NCBI GenBank assembly: GCA_903887845.1
Contig: CAISRC010000016.1
Span: 1 to 40,865, forward strand
Origin: an uncultured Chlorobiaceae bacterium
Lineage (GTDB): Bacteria; Bacteroidota; Chlorobiia; Chlorobiales; Chlorobiaceae
Length of the DNA: 40,865 bases
Reading direction: 5' to 3'
Each line of letters opens with the position of its first letter. Within the stretch, counting starts at the first letter, position 1. Shown here piece by piece: positions 8,456-17,070 of this stretch. The notes beneath the pieces were generated by a model. It did not search any database and was not told the origin of the DNA. It saw only the letters and a program-made list of their open reading frames with translations. Position numbers and translations under genes: made by a program.

Positions 8456-9256
8456 ATGACCCCTCTCCATATTGGCTTTGTCGGAACAGGAAGAATTGCC
8501 CGGGCTCTTATTGGAGGCCTCAGCCAGAGAGAGAACACTCTGATTTCAGGTTTTGACAAGGAGCCTGCTGCACTCTCTGCCATTTCCGCCGATTACCCCG
8601 TGCAGCCCTGCCTGTCGATTGAAGAGGTCGCACGGAAAGCGCAAGTCATCATCCTTGCCGTCAAACCCTACCAGATTGCAGAGGTGCTCGACAAACTGAA
8701 ACCATCACTCAATGCCGATCACCTTATGATCAGCGTTGCTGCGGGTATCTCGTCGGAGTTTATCAGAAAAAATGCAAAGGAAGAGCTGAAAGTCATCAGA
8801 GTTATGCCCAATACTCCCGCTTTCGTTGGCGAAGGCATGACCGCTCTCTGCCGTGGCAAAATGGCGACAGATAAGGATCTCGCCCTTGCCAGTGAGCTCT
8901 TCAGTTCGATAGGCAAGGTGCTCATTCTTGATGAATCGCAGATGGATGCAGCAACAGCACTCTCCGGCAGCGGTCCAGCCTATATGTTCTCTGTTCTTGA
9001 CTCGCTGGCCGAAGGGGGAAGGCTGAGCGGCCTCTCTTATGATGAAGCGCTGCTTCTTGCTGCGCAAACCATGATCGGTGCGGCAAAAATGGTGCTGTCC
9101 GGCACAAAAAATCCTGATGAACTCAAACGAGATGTCACGACGCCTGGAGGAACAACAGAAGCCGGACTGAAGGTCATGGATGGACATAATATCAGGCAGA
9201 TTCTTGTAAAAACCGTTGCCGCCGCTGCGGCCCGTTCCAGAGAACTCATGAAATAA
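8456..9256 (+). CDS. proC: Pyrroline-5-carboxylate reductase
   Basis: ProC reduces 1-pyrroline-5-carboxylate to L-proline with NAD(P)H, the last step of proline synthesis. The 266 residues match the family size. The N-terminal dinucleotide-binding motif is GFVGTGRIARALIGGL. VRVMPNTPAFVGEGMTAL and the C-terminal substrate-binding signature ALSGSGPAYMF with TPGGTTEAGL are present. The stop is followed after 5 bases by the BatD-like gene, so the two are likely cotranscribed. Confidence 0.97.
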   Translation: MTPLHIGFVGTGRIARALIGGLSQRENTLISGFDKEPAALSAISADYPVQPCLSIEEVARKAQVIILAVKPYQIAEVLDKLKPSLNADHLMISVAAGISSEFIRKNAKEELKVIRVMPNTPAFVGEGMTALCRGKMATDKDLALASELFSSIGKVLILDESQMDAATALSGSGPAYMFSVLDSLAEGGRLSGLSYDEALLLAAQTMIGAAKMVLSGTKNPDELKRDVTTPGGTTEAGLKVMDGHNIRQILVKTVAAAAARSRELMK

Positions 9257-9261
9257 TCATT

Positions 9262-10608
9262 ATGGCCAAAAGCTTGCCTCTTAAGCGGTACTGCGCTCTC
9301 TTCTGGCTTATCATCACATCCCTTTGCGCTCCAGCAATTACAGGGGCATCAGGGAGTCCGGATAAGCCGTTTCTTGTTTCTTCAATAAGCAGCACAAGCC
9401 CTTTTGTTGGCCAGGAAATTCTTTTGACCTATACACTCTATTTCAAGAATGCTGCACCAAAAATATCCGCTGAAACCAACCCTTCACTGCAAGGTTTATG
9501 GGCAAAGGAGAGCATACCTGACCACTTTATCAAAAGCATTCCAGCCACAGTTCAGGGAGAGCGCTTCAGAAGCGCCATTGTCAAGCAGTTCAGACTGGTG
9601 CCTATTCAGAGCGGGAGTATCACAGTTTCAGGCTACAACATGCAGTGCGTTCTACCACAGCAACAGGTTGCGACCAATGGAAATGAGTTGCCCGATACGC
9701 CTTTAAAATTAACAGCGCCTCCCATTATCATCTCCGCACGCGCTCTTCCCGAACCAGTTCCGGAAGGATTCTCAGGTGCCGTCGGTGACTTTTCGCTTAC
9801 CCTTCTCTCCGATAAAGAACATCTGAGGGTTGGCGAACCGTTATCCGTGAAACTCACGCTCACAGGAAAGGGAAGCCTGCTGACCCTGGAACTTCCCGTT
9901 GTTCACCTCCCCGAAAGTTTCCGGCAAAACCCACCCGAAAGAACGACAACCCTCAACAAAGAGTCAGAGCTCAGCTCAGGCTCCATAACCTCTACAATTC
10001 TTGCCTGGCCTCAATCGGAGGGTGAGTTTCAAATCACGGCACCTCGTCTTGTTGTTTTCAATCCTGCAACAAAACAATTCAGCACACTTCCTGCAAAGCC
10101 GCTTGCCTTAACAGTAACAGCAGCAGTGCAAGGTATAATGACAAACGAAAAAGAGCCTTCTGACGCAACCCCGGAAAAAATGAGAGACTTCTCTCCGCTT
10201 ATCACCAATACAGCAATCATAATAGTATTGCTGCTCTGTGGCGTTGCCATAGCAAGAGCAAGAAAAATAATAGTACAGAAGAGAGAGAAGATACAACGTG
10301 ATGCTGCGTCAGAACTCAAGCCTGATATGGGAAAATCAGCCGGAAAAATGAAACAGCAGCTTTTCACCATGCTTGAAGAGGCAGGAATAAAAAGCCCGGG
10401 AGGCATGACCCGGAGTGAGCTGAAACAGGCTCTGCTGGAGATCAACATTACCGATGAGCGTCGAACAGAACTCCTGACGGTGCTTGATGCATTAGACATG
10501 ATCATCTACTGTCCCGCCGGGACAACAGAGACAGGAATCCCTGAATGGATTCCTGCAAAAGTTACTGTTCTGCTGAATGAATTGAACAAGGCGGGAGGGG
10601 CTCGCTGA
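9262..10608 (+). CDS. BatD-like exported protein with C-terminal transmembrane helix
   Basis: A 448-residue protein with an N-terminal signal peptide ending near ITGASGSP. The repeated beta-sandwich region contains the BatD hallmark FVGQEILLTYTLYFKN and VGEPLSVKLTLTGKG. One transmembrane helix (NTAIIIVLLLCGVAIA, about residue 315) precedes a cytoplasmic helical tail with GGMTRSELKQALLE. BatD proteins are part of the Bat aerotolerance/moxR-linked clusters of Bacteroidetes and Chlorobi and probably act in envelope assembly; the biochemistry is unknown. No BatA/BatB or MoxR gene is adjacent. Its last 47 bases overlap the convergent GDPD gene. Confidence 0.75.
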   Translation: MAKSLPLKRYCALFWLIITSLCAPAITGASGSPDKPFLVSSISSTSPFVGQEILLTYTLYFKNAAPKISAETNPSLQGLWAKESIPDHFIKSIPATVQGERFRSAIVKQFRLVPIQSGSITVSGYNMQCVLPQQQVATNGNELPDTPLKLTAPPIIISARALPEPVPEGFSGAVGDFSLTLLSDKEHLRVGEPLSVKLTLTGKGSLLTLELPVVHLPESFRQNPPERTTTLNKESELSSGSITSTILAWPQSEGEFQITAPRLVVFNPATKQFSTLPAKPLALTVTAAVQGIMTNEKEPSDATPEKMRDFSPLITNTAIIIVLLLCGVAIARARKIIVQKREKIQRDAASELKPDMGKSAGKMKQQLFTMLEEAGIKSPGGMTRSELKQALLEINITDERRTELLTVLDALDMIIYCPAGTTETGIPEWIPAKVTVLLNELNKAGGAR

Positions 10609-11422
10609 AGAGAGCGATGGCTCGTTCAGGATAATCGGTAATGATTCCATCGGCACCAAGGGACTTCATGGCAAGCATCTCTTCAGAAAGATTCACCGTC
10701 CAGGGAACAATCCTGATTCTCTGTTTATGGAGATCATCAGTCAATTCGCGGTCAACACGAGAAAAGTGGGGATTGACATACTGCGGAACAAAGCCAAGTG
10801 CTTGCAGGGATTTCGGAATATGTTGCACCTCATCAATCAGCAAACCATAGCAGAGCTGCGGGTTTAACTTCCATGCCGCCCCAATCACCCGACTATCGAA
10901 AGATTGTATCCGGACCCGGGACGAAAACCCCTCTGCCTGAACAAGCTGAAGAACAAGCGCTGCATACTTGTCGGGGTGTGGATGAAAAACAGCATCCTTA
11001 TCAGGCCATGACTTAATTTCAAGGTTATAAATCATAGGTTTCTTCATCCCTGAAGAGGCCATAAAGGTGTCGACCTCCCTGAATACGGTGGCAAGAAGCG
11101 GTTTGCACGCGGGAATTCGAACCTGGGAGGGAAAAGAGGGATGAGGCAGACCACAGTCAAACGAGGCAATATCGGCATACATCATATCGTACATGATGTA
11201 GCACCATCGGTCTTCCATGCTCAGAGGATGCCCTTGCGGATCCGAACAAAGTGGCGCGGAAAGCCAGGGATCATGAGAAACAACAAGCTCATGATCTTTC
11301 GAAACAACAAGATCAAGCTCCAGAACCCTTACACCAAGAGCAGCCGCATGACAAAATGCCTGAAGGGTATTTTCGGGGAAAAACGATCTCGCGCCCCGAT
11401 GTGCCTGTATCTCAAAAGCCAT
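10562..11422 (-). CDS. Glycerophosphodiester phosphodiesterase (GDPD) family protein
   Basis: A 286-residue TIM-barrel GDPD protein without a signal peptide, so cytoplasmic. Catalytic signatures are AHRGARSFFPENTL (general acid/base His), ELDLVVSKDHELVVSHD (metal ligands Glu/Asp and second His), NLEIKSW, and the C-terminal VNLSEEMLAMKSLGADGIITDYPE. It likely hydrolyses glycerophosphodiesters to glycerol-3-phosphate and an alcohol. The 3' end overlaps the BatD-like gene on the other strand by 47 bases. A small basic-protein gene lies 29 bases upstream in the same direction. Confidence 0.9.
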   Translation of the reverse strand: MAFEIQAHRGARSFFPENTLQAFCHAAALGVRVLELDLVVSKDHELVVSHDPWLSAPLCSDPQGHPLSMEDRWCYIMYDMMYADIASFDCGLPHPSFPSQVRIPACKPLLATVFREVDTFMASSGMKKPMIYNLEIKSWPDKDAVFHPHPDKYAALVLQLVQAEGFSSRVRIQSFDSRVIGAAWKLNPQLCYGLLIDEVQHIPKSLQALGFVPQYVNPHFSRVDRELTDDLHKQRIRIVPWTVNLSEEMLAMKSLGADGIITDYPERAIALFSEPLPPCSIHSAEQ

Positions 11423-11451
11423 AGTTTCAAACTCCCAGGCAGCAGGATCGC

Positions 11452-11757
11452 TTATGGGTTACGTTTGCCGGAAGCAGGACGCGATACTTTTGAAAAAGTC
11501 TTCTTTTTCGGCTTTCTTTTCTGAGGCTTGTTTCCGTCCGCACTTTTCGAACCCGGATGCACTCCCCCGCCACTCACACTGAAATAGTCTGACGGGCTTT
11601 TAGCTTTGCTTTTGTTAAACCGGTTTTTGCGGTACTTTTTTTCAAGGTCAGCATAAGGACTGGGCGGGTCTGGAGAGGTATTGTAATTATTAAAATTCGG
11701 TTCGTCAATGACCTCAACATCATCCAAAACCACGTCGGGATGAACTTTAGTAACCAA
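11452..11757 (-). CDS. Small basic protein of unknown function
   Basis: A 101-residue protein I do not recognise. The first half is acidic and Asn/Pro-rich (DVVLDDVEVIDEPNF) and the second half is strongly basic (NKPQKRKPKKKTFSKV). This looks like a disordered nucleic-acid-binding or ribosome-associated tail. The frame runs in the same direction as the GDPD gene 29 bases downstream and has the same base composition as its neighbours, so I accept it as a gene. No catalytic motif is visible. Confidence 0.55.
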   Translation of the reverse strand: MVTKVHPDVVLDDVEVIDEPNFNNYNTSPDPPSPYADLEKKYRKNRFNKSKAKSPSDYFSVSGGGVHPGSKSADGNKPQKRKPKKKTFSKVSRPASGKRNP

Positions 11758-11968
11758 GTTATTTCAATTTATGTTCAACAAATCAAGAGCACTTTTTTTA
11801 CTCAGGATTATTTCTGAAGGGAGTCTAATTTACAATTTTAGAATTAAAATACAAGCAATACCTTAAACTCTCCCCCGTTAATACCGGCCTGTTCGCGTTT
11901 TGGCATTGCTTGTTGTCGGTATAAGTCGTAAATTCTTAATTATTTCACAAAAAAACCGGAGATTATCA

Positions 11969-12139
11969 ATGGATATTCGCAGATGGATTCTTGCTGTTAT
12001 TCTTCCCCCCGCAGCCGTCACAAACAAGGAGGCTGGCACGATTATGCTAACCGGGCTTCTGACGCTTTTCGGCTGGGTACCCGGTATCGCCTTCGCAGTT
12101 TTCATGATGCTCCAGGAAAAACGCCAGGCAAGCGCCTGA
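11969..12139 (+). CDS. Pmp3/YqaE-type (UPF0057) small membrane peptide
   Basis: A 56-residue, two-helix hydrophobic peptide. The pattern WILAVILPPAAVT followed by TGLLTLFGWVPGIAFAVFM is the Pmp3/YqaE proteolipid signature; family members affect membrane potential and salt or cold stress tolerance. The ATG at 11969, preceded by CCGGAG, is chosen; the longer upstream frame lacks a ribosome binding site. The universal stress gene starts 9 bases after its stop, so the pair looks like a small stress operon. Confidence 0.85.
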   Translation: MDIRRWILAVILPPAAVTNKEAGTIMLTGLLTLFGWVPGIAFAVFMMLQEKRQASA

Positions 12140-12148
12140 CATCCCCCC

Positions 12149-12610
12149 ATGAAGCTTCTGGTTGCAATCGATTTCTCTGAACTTGCCGGGAGAGTTATTG
12201 CTGAAGCAGAAAAACTTGCAAAAAGCCTCTCGGCACAAGTTTTTCTGCTTCATGTCATTCCACCCTCCTCACCAATTCTTGATGTACCTCCAGAAGTCGA
12301 AACATTGCTCCCCGCTCAAAAGACGCATAATAACGAGGGTTTTCCGCTCAGCGAAGAGCCTGAATCCAAGAGACTTCTGACTGTTGCCGCAAAGCTGCAG
12401 GAAAAAGGCATTGATACCTCAGTCATTATTGCACAAAACGACGAGGTTACGGCGATTATCGGTGAAAGCAAGAAAAACAGTGTTGATATGATCATGCTTG
12501 GATCGCATGGACACGGAGCACTTTTTCACCTGCTCATTGGCAGCGTCTCGGAAGGAGTAATCCGGCAGGCATCCTGCCCGGTCATTATCGTGCCTTCAAA
12601 AAAGTGGTGA
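12149..12610 (+). CDS. Universal stress protein (UspA family)
   Basis: A single-domain Usp of 153 residues. It starts with the typical strand KLLVAIDFSELAGRVI and ends with the nucleotide-binding signature GSHGHGALFHLLIGSVSEGVI, followed by CPVIIVP. This is the ATP-binding subclass (G-x2-G-x9-G-S). It follows the Pmp3-type gene by 9 bases and converges on leuA. No strong terminator is seen in the 56-base gap. Confidence 0.92.
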   Translation: MKLLVAIDFSELAGRVIAEAEKLAKSLSAQVFLLHVIPPSSPILDVPPEVETLLPAQKTHNNEGFPLSEEPESKRLLTVAAKLQEKGIDTSVIIAQNDEVTAIIGESKKNSVDMIMLGSHGHGALFHLLIGSVSEGVIRQASCPVIIVPSKKW

Positions 12611-12666
12611 ACAGCCGCCAGGCCGAGGTAATAACCCGGCCCGCGTTACCGCCGAAAGAACTGCTG

Positions 12667-14343
12667 TTACGGAAGCCTGTTCAGGGCACTGACCGTCGCC
12701 TTGATTGATGCAAGACTGATATTCGAATCAATACCGGCACCATAAGAGAGACTGCCATCAGCACAAACAATCTTGATGTAAGCAACCGCCAAGGCTCCGG
12801 CGCTGCGCCCGATAGCATGTTCGGCATACTCGTCAACACTGAAATCCAGTCCGCTCTCCCTGATAAATCCCTTGACAAAGGCATCAAGAGGACCATTCCC
12901 CTGTGCTTCAAAGCTGAACTCCCGCTCTTTCGTCTGCACGACACAACTGATGGTAGTATCCTCTTCATCCTGACGACGAGGCTCCTCATCATCCCAGGTG
13001 ATATGGCACTTCTTGAGGGTAACCGGCTCCCTGAGTTTTACATACTCCGCATGAAACAGTTCATGAATCTGCTCAGGAGTCAACTCTGCGCCTGTGGTAT
13101 CGGCAACGCCCTGAACCGCCTCAGCAAAATCAGGCTGCATCCATTTCGGAATTTGAATCCCGTAATCCTTCTCAAGAACGTAAGCGACACCTCCCTTTCC
13201 GGACTGACTGTTGATACGCACTATGGCCTCATAGGTGCAGCCAACGTCCTGAGGATCGATGGGCAAATAGGGAACTGCCCACAAGCCACCGAGCGAAGAT
13301 GGCTGCGCTTTCATCCCTTTGCTGATAGCATCCTGGTGCGAACCTGAAAAAGCGGTATAGACCAGATCACCGGCATAAGGATGACGGGAATGAATATCCA
13401 TACGGGTACAGCGCCGATAAACATCCCGAATACGGGGCAGATCAGAAAAATCAAGTTCAGGATCAACTCCCTGGGTAAAGAGGTTCAGCGCCATAGTGAC
13501 AATATCCATATTGCCGCACCGCTCACCATTGCCAAACAATGCTCCCTCAACACGGTCAGCGCCAGCCATCACGGCCAATTCAGCCGTAGCAACGGCAGTA
13601 CCGCGATCATTATGGGCATGAACACTGATCAGGACAGCATCTCTCGCCTTGATGTTGCGGCAAAACCACTCAATCCGGTCAGCATAAATATTCGGCTGCG
13701 ACATCTCAACAGTAGAGGGCAGGTTCAAAATAATCTTGTCATCCGCAGAAGCGCCCCAGGTATCCATAACCGCATGGCAGACATCCAGCGCATAATCAAG
13801 CTCGGTGCCGGTAAAACTTTCAGGGCTGTACTCGAGGCGAATACCAGCGTTGCCAGATTCATCCTTAAGACGGCGAACAAGCGCTGTCCCCTCAATCGCA
13901 ATTGCCTTGATCTCCTCCCTGTTTTTGCGGAAGACCACATCCCGCTGCAAGGTCGACGTCGAGTTGTAAAGATGCACAATGGCATGTTTCGCCCCGCTGA
14001 TGGCATCGAATGTTTTTCGAATCAGATGTTCGCGCGCCTGGGTCAACACCTGGATGGTGACATCATCAGGAATCAGGTTGCCATCAATCAGCCGCCGGGC
14101 AAAAGCATACTCGGTTGCTGATGCGGAAGGAAAACCAACCTCAATCTCCTTGAAACCGATTGAAACCAGAAGCTGGAACATGGCAACCTTTTCATCAACG
14201 CTCATCGGCACAGGAAGCGCCTGGTTGCCATCCCGAAGATCAACACTGCTCCATATCGGGGCTTTCGTGATGGTCTTGTCTGGCCAACTTCTCCCGGCAA
14301 GAGCAACCTGGGGATATGGCGCATACTTTTTATAATTCATCAT
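12667..14343 (-). CDS. leuA: 2-isopropylmalate synthase
   Basis: LeuA condenses acetyl-CoA with 2-oxoisovalerate in the first committed step of leucine synthesis. The N-terminal HMGL-like TIM barrel contains the metal/catalytic motif SVDLRDGNQALP, the GFKEIEVGFPS strand and HAHNDRGTAVA. After a linker comes the C-terminal LeuA regulatory domain (VDEYAEHAIG and the end at SALNRLP), which binds leucine for feedback inhibition. The long type with APIWSSVDLRDGNQ fits the fungal/actinobacterial LeuA2 group. The ATG at 14343 is chosen because GGGAG lies 8 bases upstream; ATG 14349 and GTG 14352 are too close to it. Expression is probably attenuated by the leader at 14392-14541. Confidence 0.96.
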   Translation of the reverse strand: MMNYKKYAPYPQVALAGRSWPDKTITKAPIWSSVDLRDGNQALPVPMSVDEKVAMFQLLVSIGFKEIEVGFPSASATEYAFARRLIDGNLIPDDVTIQVLTQAREHLIRKTFDAISGAKHAIVHLYNSTSTLQRDVVFRKNREEIKAIAIEGTALVRRLKDESGNAGIRLEYSPESFTGTELDYALDVCHAVMDTWGASADDKIILNLPSTVEMSQPNIYADRIEWFCRNIKARDAVLISVHAHNDRGTAVATAELAVMAGADRVEGALFGNGERCGNMDIVTMALNLFTQGVDPELDFSDLPRIRDVYRRCTRMDIHSRHPYAGDLVYTAFSGSHQDAISKGMKAQPSSLGGLWAVPYLPIDPQDVGCTYEAIVRINSQSGKGGVAYVLEKDYGIQIPKWMQPDFAEAVQGVADTTGAELTPEQIHELFHAEYVKLREPVTLKKCHITWDDEEPRRQDEEDTTISCVVQTKEREFSFEAQGNGPLDAFVKGFIRESGLDFSVDEYAEHAIGRSAGALAVAYIKIVCADGSLSYGAGIDSNISLASIKATVSALNRLP

Positions 14344-14391
14344 GGTCATCACTCCCTTTTCTTCTTTTTATGAATGGATATATAAATGGAT

Positions 14392-14424
14392 AAAGCCACC
14401 AATCCCGGAGGGACTGGTGGCTTT
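14392..14424 (-). terminator. Attenuator hairpin in the leuA leader
   Basis: A long near-perfect hairpin lies between the leader peptide and leuA. In the transcript AAAGCCACCAGTCCC pairs with GGGATTGGTGGCTTT around a 3-base loop, with one mismatch. The following tract ATCCATTTATAT is only moderately U-rich. Its 5' arm can alternatively pair with the end of the leader ORF (14455-14472), as expected of an attenuator. Confidence 0.75.
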
Positions 14425-14454
14425 CACAATGTTCTCTCTGACGGCGAAAACGAA

Positions 14455-14541
14455 CTAAAAAGCACCTCCCCCACGAACGCCAATACCTGCCAGCAGCAGG
14501 TTCAGGGTAAGCAGAAGGTCGTTTGTGTTCGTTATACGCAT
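14455..14541 (-). CDS. leuL: Leucine-rich leader peptide of leuA
   Basis: A 28-codon ORF begins at ATG 14541 and ends at TAG 14455-14457, 112 bases before the leuA start. Its middle encodes DLLLTLNLLL, with seven leucines within ten residues, followed by AGIGVRGGGAF. Clustered codons for the end-product amino acid, short length and position before a hairpin are the hallmarks of a ribosome-mediated attenuator. Stalling at the Leu codons would leave the last codons (GGAGGTGCTTTT region) free to pair with the terminator 5' arm. Confidence 0.8.
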   Translation of the reverse strand: MRITNTNDLLLTLNLLLAGIGVRGGGAF

Positions 14542-14591
14542 TGTTATCACCACAATAATCAACAGATGAACTGAATATCTTACTTTCTTTA

Positions 14592-14619
14592 AAGATAAAA
14601 AAATAACCACTGCCTGCAA
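14592..14619 (-). promoter_or_regulatory. Candidate sigma-70-type promoter for leuL-leuA
   Basis: On the minus strand TTGCAG (14619-14614) and TATCTT (14597-14592) are separated by 16 bases. Transcription would start about 44 bases before the leader-peptide ATG. Assignment is by consensus resemblance only. Confidence 0.35.
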
Positions 14620-14777
14620 ATCTCCCCTGAACATTTCTCAGGTTGCCGTGATTACTAATCAATAATCCCCAACAGGCTGTGCTACTCCTGCAAGACGCAA
14701 TAAAACAAGCTTCGAGTACACACTCAATGACACATCGAATTTTCCGCCCTATTACAATCATTCAACATTGAACAGAG

Positions 14778-16445
14778 CTACCGCAACCAGTTCCGTATAA
14801 TCCGGATAATCTCCTTTTTACTGCGGGTTTCAAGCATCATATTTCGCCAATAGCTGTCAGCAGCCATTTTGCTGATGACGCCAAGAAGCTGAATGTGACT
14901 GTCAGGATCGGACTGTGGAGAGAGGATCAGAAACATAATCCGTGTTGTTTTGCCTGATTCTGCATCATAAATGCCTACCCGGCTGACGCCTATAGCGAGA
15001 ACCGGTTTGTTGAGATTGTCAAGTCTGGCATGAGGAATGGCGATATCTGCACCAACAAAGGTACCTCCCTGCAGCTCCCGTTCAAAAAGGCCCTTGAGCG
15101 CACTCACTTCGTCAATACCAGGATTGACAAGACAGCATTCGTGAAGCAACTGGCGAAAAGCCTCTTCCTTTTCAAGAACACTATCCCAAAGGAGAACAAT
15201 TGCACTCCTGATCACCCCTTTCCATCCATATTGAGACCGGCTTACTGCTGCAAGGCTTCCTTTAAAACCGGAAAAGAGTTTTGGCTTTTGTACAACACCG
15301 TCTTCCCTGGTATCGAGAACAATGACGTTGATACCCCTACATTCACTGATCAAACGTTCAATAATGGTCTGTCGACCCTGAAGACGTTGCCATAACGAAA
15401 GTTTTCTTCCTGAATTGCCGATAATGATGTGTCCGACACGATATTCCCTGGCAAACTGCAGAATGGTTTTAACCACATCGTCACCTTTATAGGTAAATAC
15501 CGTAGCGCCAAGTTCCTGGGCAAGAGCAAGTGTATTGGAAAGCAATCGTTGAACTTTTGCATCAATATTGATTGGACTCTCTGAAAGTGTCTTCACATAG
15601 ACCGCATACCAGTCTCTGTTCAGTCTCCCTGCTATACGCGATGCGTAGCGCAGAATGGCATCACAGTTCCGGGTTTTTGAACTGAGGCAAACCATAAGCT
15701 GATCAGGATTGGCAACCGAGTCATCATGAAAGTGGTGCCGTCGCTTCGAATCAAGCTGTGCGGCAAGCTCTCGCAGGGTCAGCTCCCTGAGCTGCTCAAG
15801 ATTTTCAGATTGAAAAAAGTTGGAGAGGGCCGTCTCCAGAAGACCAGGAACATAGACTTTTCCTTCGGAGAGGCGCTGACGCAGATCATCGGTTGTAATA
15901 TCAACATTGACAAGCTGATCGGCCAGCACCAGAATTCGGTCAGGCACACGTTCCTTAACCTTCACTCCGGTGGCCTGTTCTACCAGTTCATAAAGGCTTT
16001 CGATATGCTGAATGTTCAAGGTGGAAATAACATGAATACCGGCAGCAAGAATCTCCTCAACATCTTCATATCTTCTGGTATTTCTGTTTCCCGGAATATT
16101 GGTATGGGCAAGTTCATCAACAAGCACAACTGAGGGACGACGCTGAAGAACAGCATCAACATCCATTTCGGTAATTTCAATGCCCCGATATAACATACTT
16201 TTTCGGGGAATAATCTCCAGCCCTGACAGCAGGGCTTCAGTCTCTTTCCTGTTATGGGTTTCTACAAGGCCAACAACAACATCAATCCCATTGTCTTTAA
16301 GACGTCTTGCCTCCTGCAGCATTTGCCAGGTTTTGCCGACTCCGGCGCAGTAACCAAGATAAATCTTGAGTTTGCCGCGTTGAGATCGCTGAATCAGATG
16401 CAAAAAGCTGTCAGCTCGGTTGCTCTCCAAAGTTTTCTCTTCCAT
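14778..16445 (-). CDS. KdpD-like regulator without kinase: KdpD N-domain + Usp domain + PTS EIIA domain
   Basis: A 555-residue protein with three parts. Residues 20-230 are the KdpD N-terminal domain, with a Walker A variant GYCAGVGKT (31-39), GLVETHNRKETEALL, VLVDELAHTNIPG and STLNIQHIESL. Residues about 245-375 are the Usp-like domain of KdpD, ending in IIIGNSGRKLSLWQRL and INVIVLD. Residues about 400-555 are not the KdpD membrane/histidine-kinase half but a PTS EIIA type-2 (fructose/EIIA-Ntr) domain, with the phospho-His motif IAIPHARLD (His472). The frame is intact, so this is a fusion and not decay. In enterobacteria free EIIA-Ntr binds KdpD and modulates Kdp; here the two are one polypeptide. 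It is the last gene of the kdp operon, 20 bases after kdpC. Confidence 0.88.
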   Translation of the reverse strand: MEEKTLESNRADSFLHLIQRSQRGKLKIYLGYCAGVGKTWQMLQEARRLKDNGIDVVVGLVETHNRKETEALLSGLEIIPRKSMLYRGIEITEMDVDAVLQRRPSVVLVDELAHTNIPGNRNTRRYEDVEEILAAGIHVISTLNIQHIESLYELVEQATGVKVKERVPDRILVLADQLVNVDITTDDLRQRLSEGKVYVPGLLETALSNFFQSENLEQLRELTLRELAAQLDSKRRHHFHDDSVANPDQLMVCLSSKTRNCDAILRYASRIAGRLNRDWYAVYVKTLSESPINIDAKVQRLLSNTLALAQELGATVFTYKGDDVVKTILQFAREYRVGHIIIGNSGRKLSLWQRLQGRQTIIERLISECRGINVIVLDTREDGVVQKPKLFSGFKGSLAAVSRSQYGWKGVIRSAIVLLWDSVLEKEEAFRQLLHECCLVNPGIDEVSALKGLFERELQGGTFVGADIAIPHARLDNLNKPVLAIGVSRVGIYDAESGKTTRIMFLILSPQSDPDSHIQLLGVISKMAADSYWRNMMLETRSKKEIIRIIRNWLR

Positions 16446-16465
16446 TGATTCAATTTTTTTCAGAA

Positions 16466-17053
16466 CTATTTCTGCAGTCGATCAAGCAACCTGTTGAGTT
16501 GCAGAACATTAACCAGTGACTCATTCAATACGGGAATGGTGGTTGTTCCACTTGCAGGATTATTGATGACACTCATCACCTGATCGCAGGAGATACCTCT
16601 TGCACGAGCCACTCTCGGCACCTGAAATATAGCCGCATCAATGGAGATGTGAGGATCAAGACCGCTGCCTGAAGCCGTAACAAGATCGGCTGGAACCTTT
16701 TCACCTTTTTTTGGAGAAAGCGCAGCAAGCAGTTTTTCTGTCCTTTGGCGCATCACGAGAGATGCGGGTGAGAGGTTGCTGCCTCCAGATCCTGAGGCAT
16801 TCCATGAGACTGCCGAAGGTCGAGGCCAGAAATATTCTGGCCGAGTAAACTGCTGGGCAAGAAGTGTACTGCCGATAACCTCTCCGTTTTCAGCACGGAC
16901 AAGTGACCCTGATGAAGAACCGGGAATTACCCGAGCAGCCATAAGAATAACTAACGTGTAGAGTAAACTGCAGATAAGAACGGTTAATGGAAGCAGACGT
17001 AATGATACCCAACATTGCCGGGTAAGCTCCCTGAACGATAGTATTGTTGTCAT
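16466..17053 (-). CDS. kdpC: Potassium-transporting ATPase subunit C
   Basis: A 195-residue KdpC with one N-terminal transmembrane helix (LLPLTVLICSLLYTLVIL). Its periplasmic domain has the family motifs QFTRPEYFWPRPSA, ASGSGGSNLSP, LVTASGSGLDPHIS and FQVPRVARARG. KdpC stabilises the KdpFABC complex and supports potassium binding by KdpA. It starts 17 bases after the kdpB stop. Confidence 0.97.
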   Translation of the reverse strand: MTTILSFRELTRQCWVSLRLLPLTVLICSLLYTLVILMAARVIPGSSSGSLVRAENGEVIGSTLLAQQFTRPEYFWPRPSAVSWNASGSGGSNLSPASLVMRQRTEKLLAALSPKKGEKVPADLVTASGSGLDPHISIDAAIFQVPRVARARGISCDQVMSVINNPASGTTTIPVLNESLVNVLQLNRLLDRLQK

Positions 17054-17070
17054 GATAGTAACACGTTTGC

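Noticed and set aside
14330-14761. 143-codon minus-strand frame upstream of leuA
   Set aside because: It runs through the attenuator hairpin and the leader peptide in another frame, has no family resemblance, and lacks a ribosome binding site; the short Leu-rich leader explains the region better.
14778-16445. A frameshifted or truncated ordinary KdpD
   Set aside because: The frame is continuous and the C-terminus is a full EIIA domain with its active-site His, so it is a fusion and not a broken gene.
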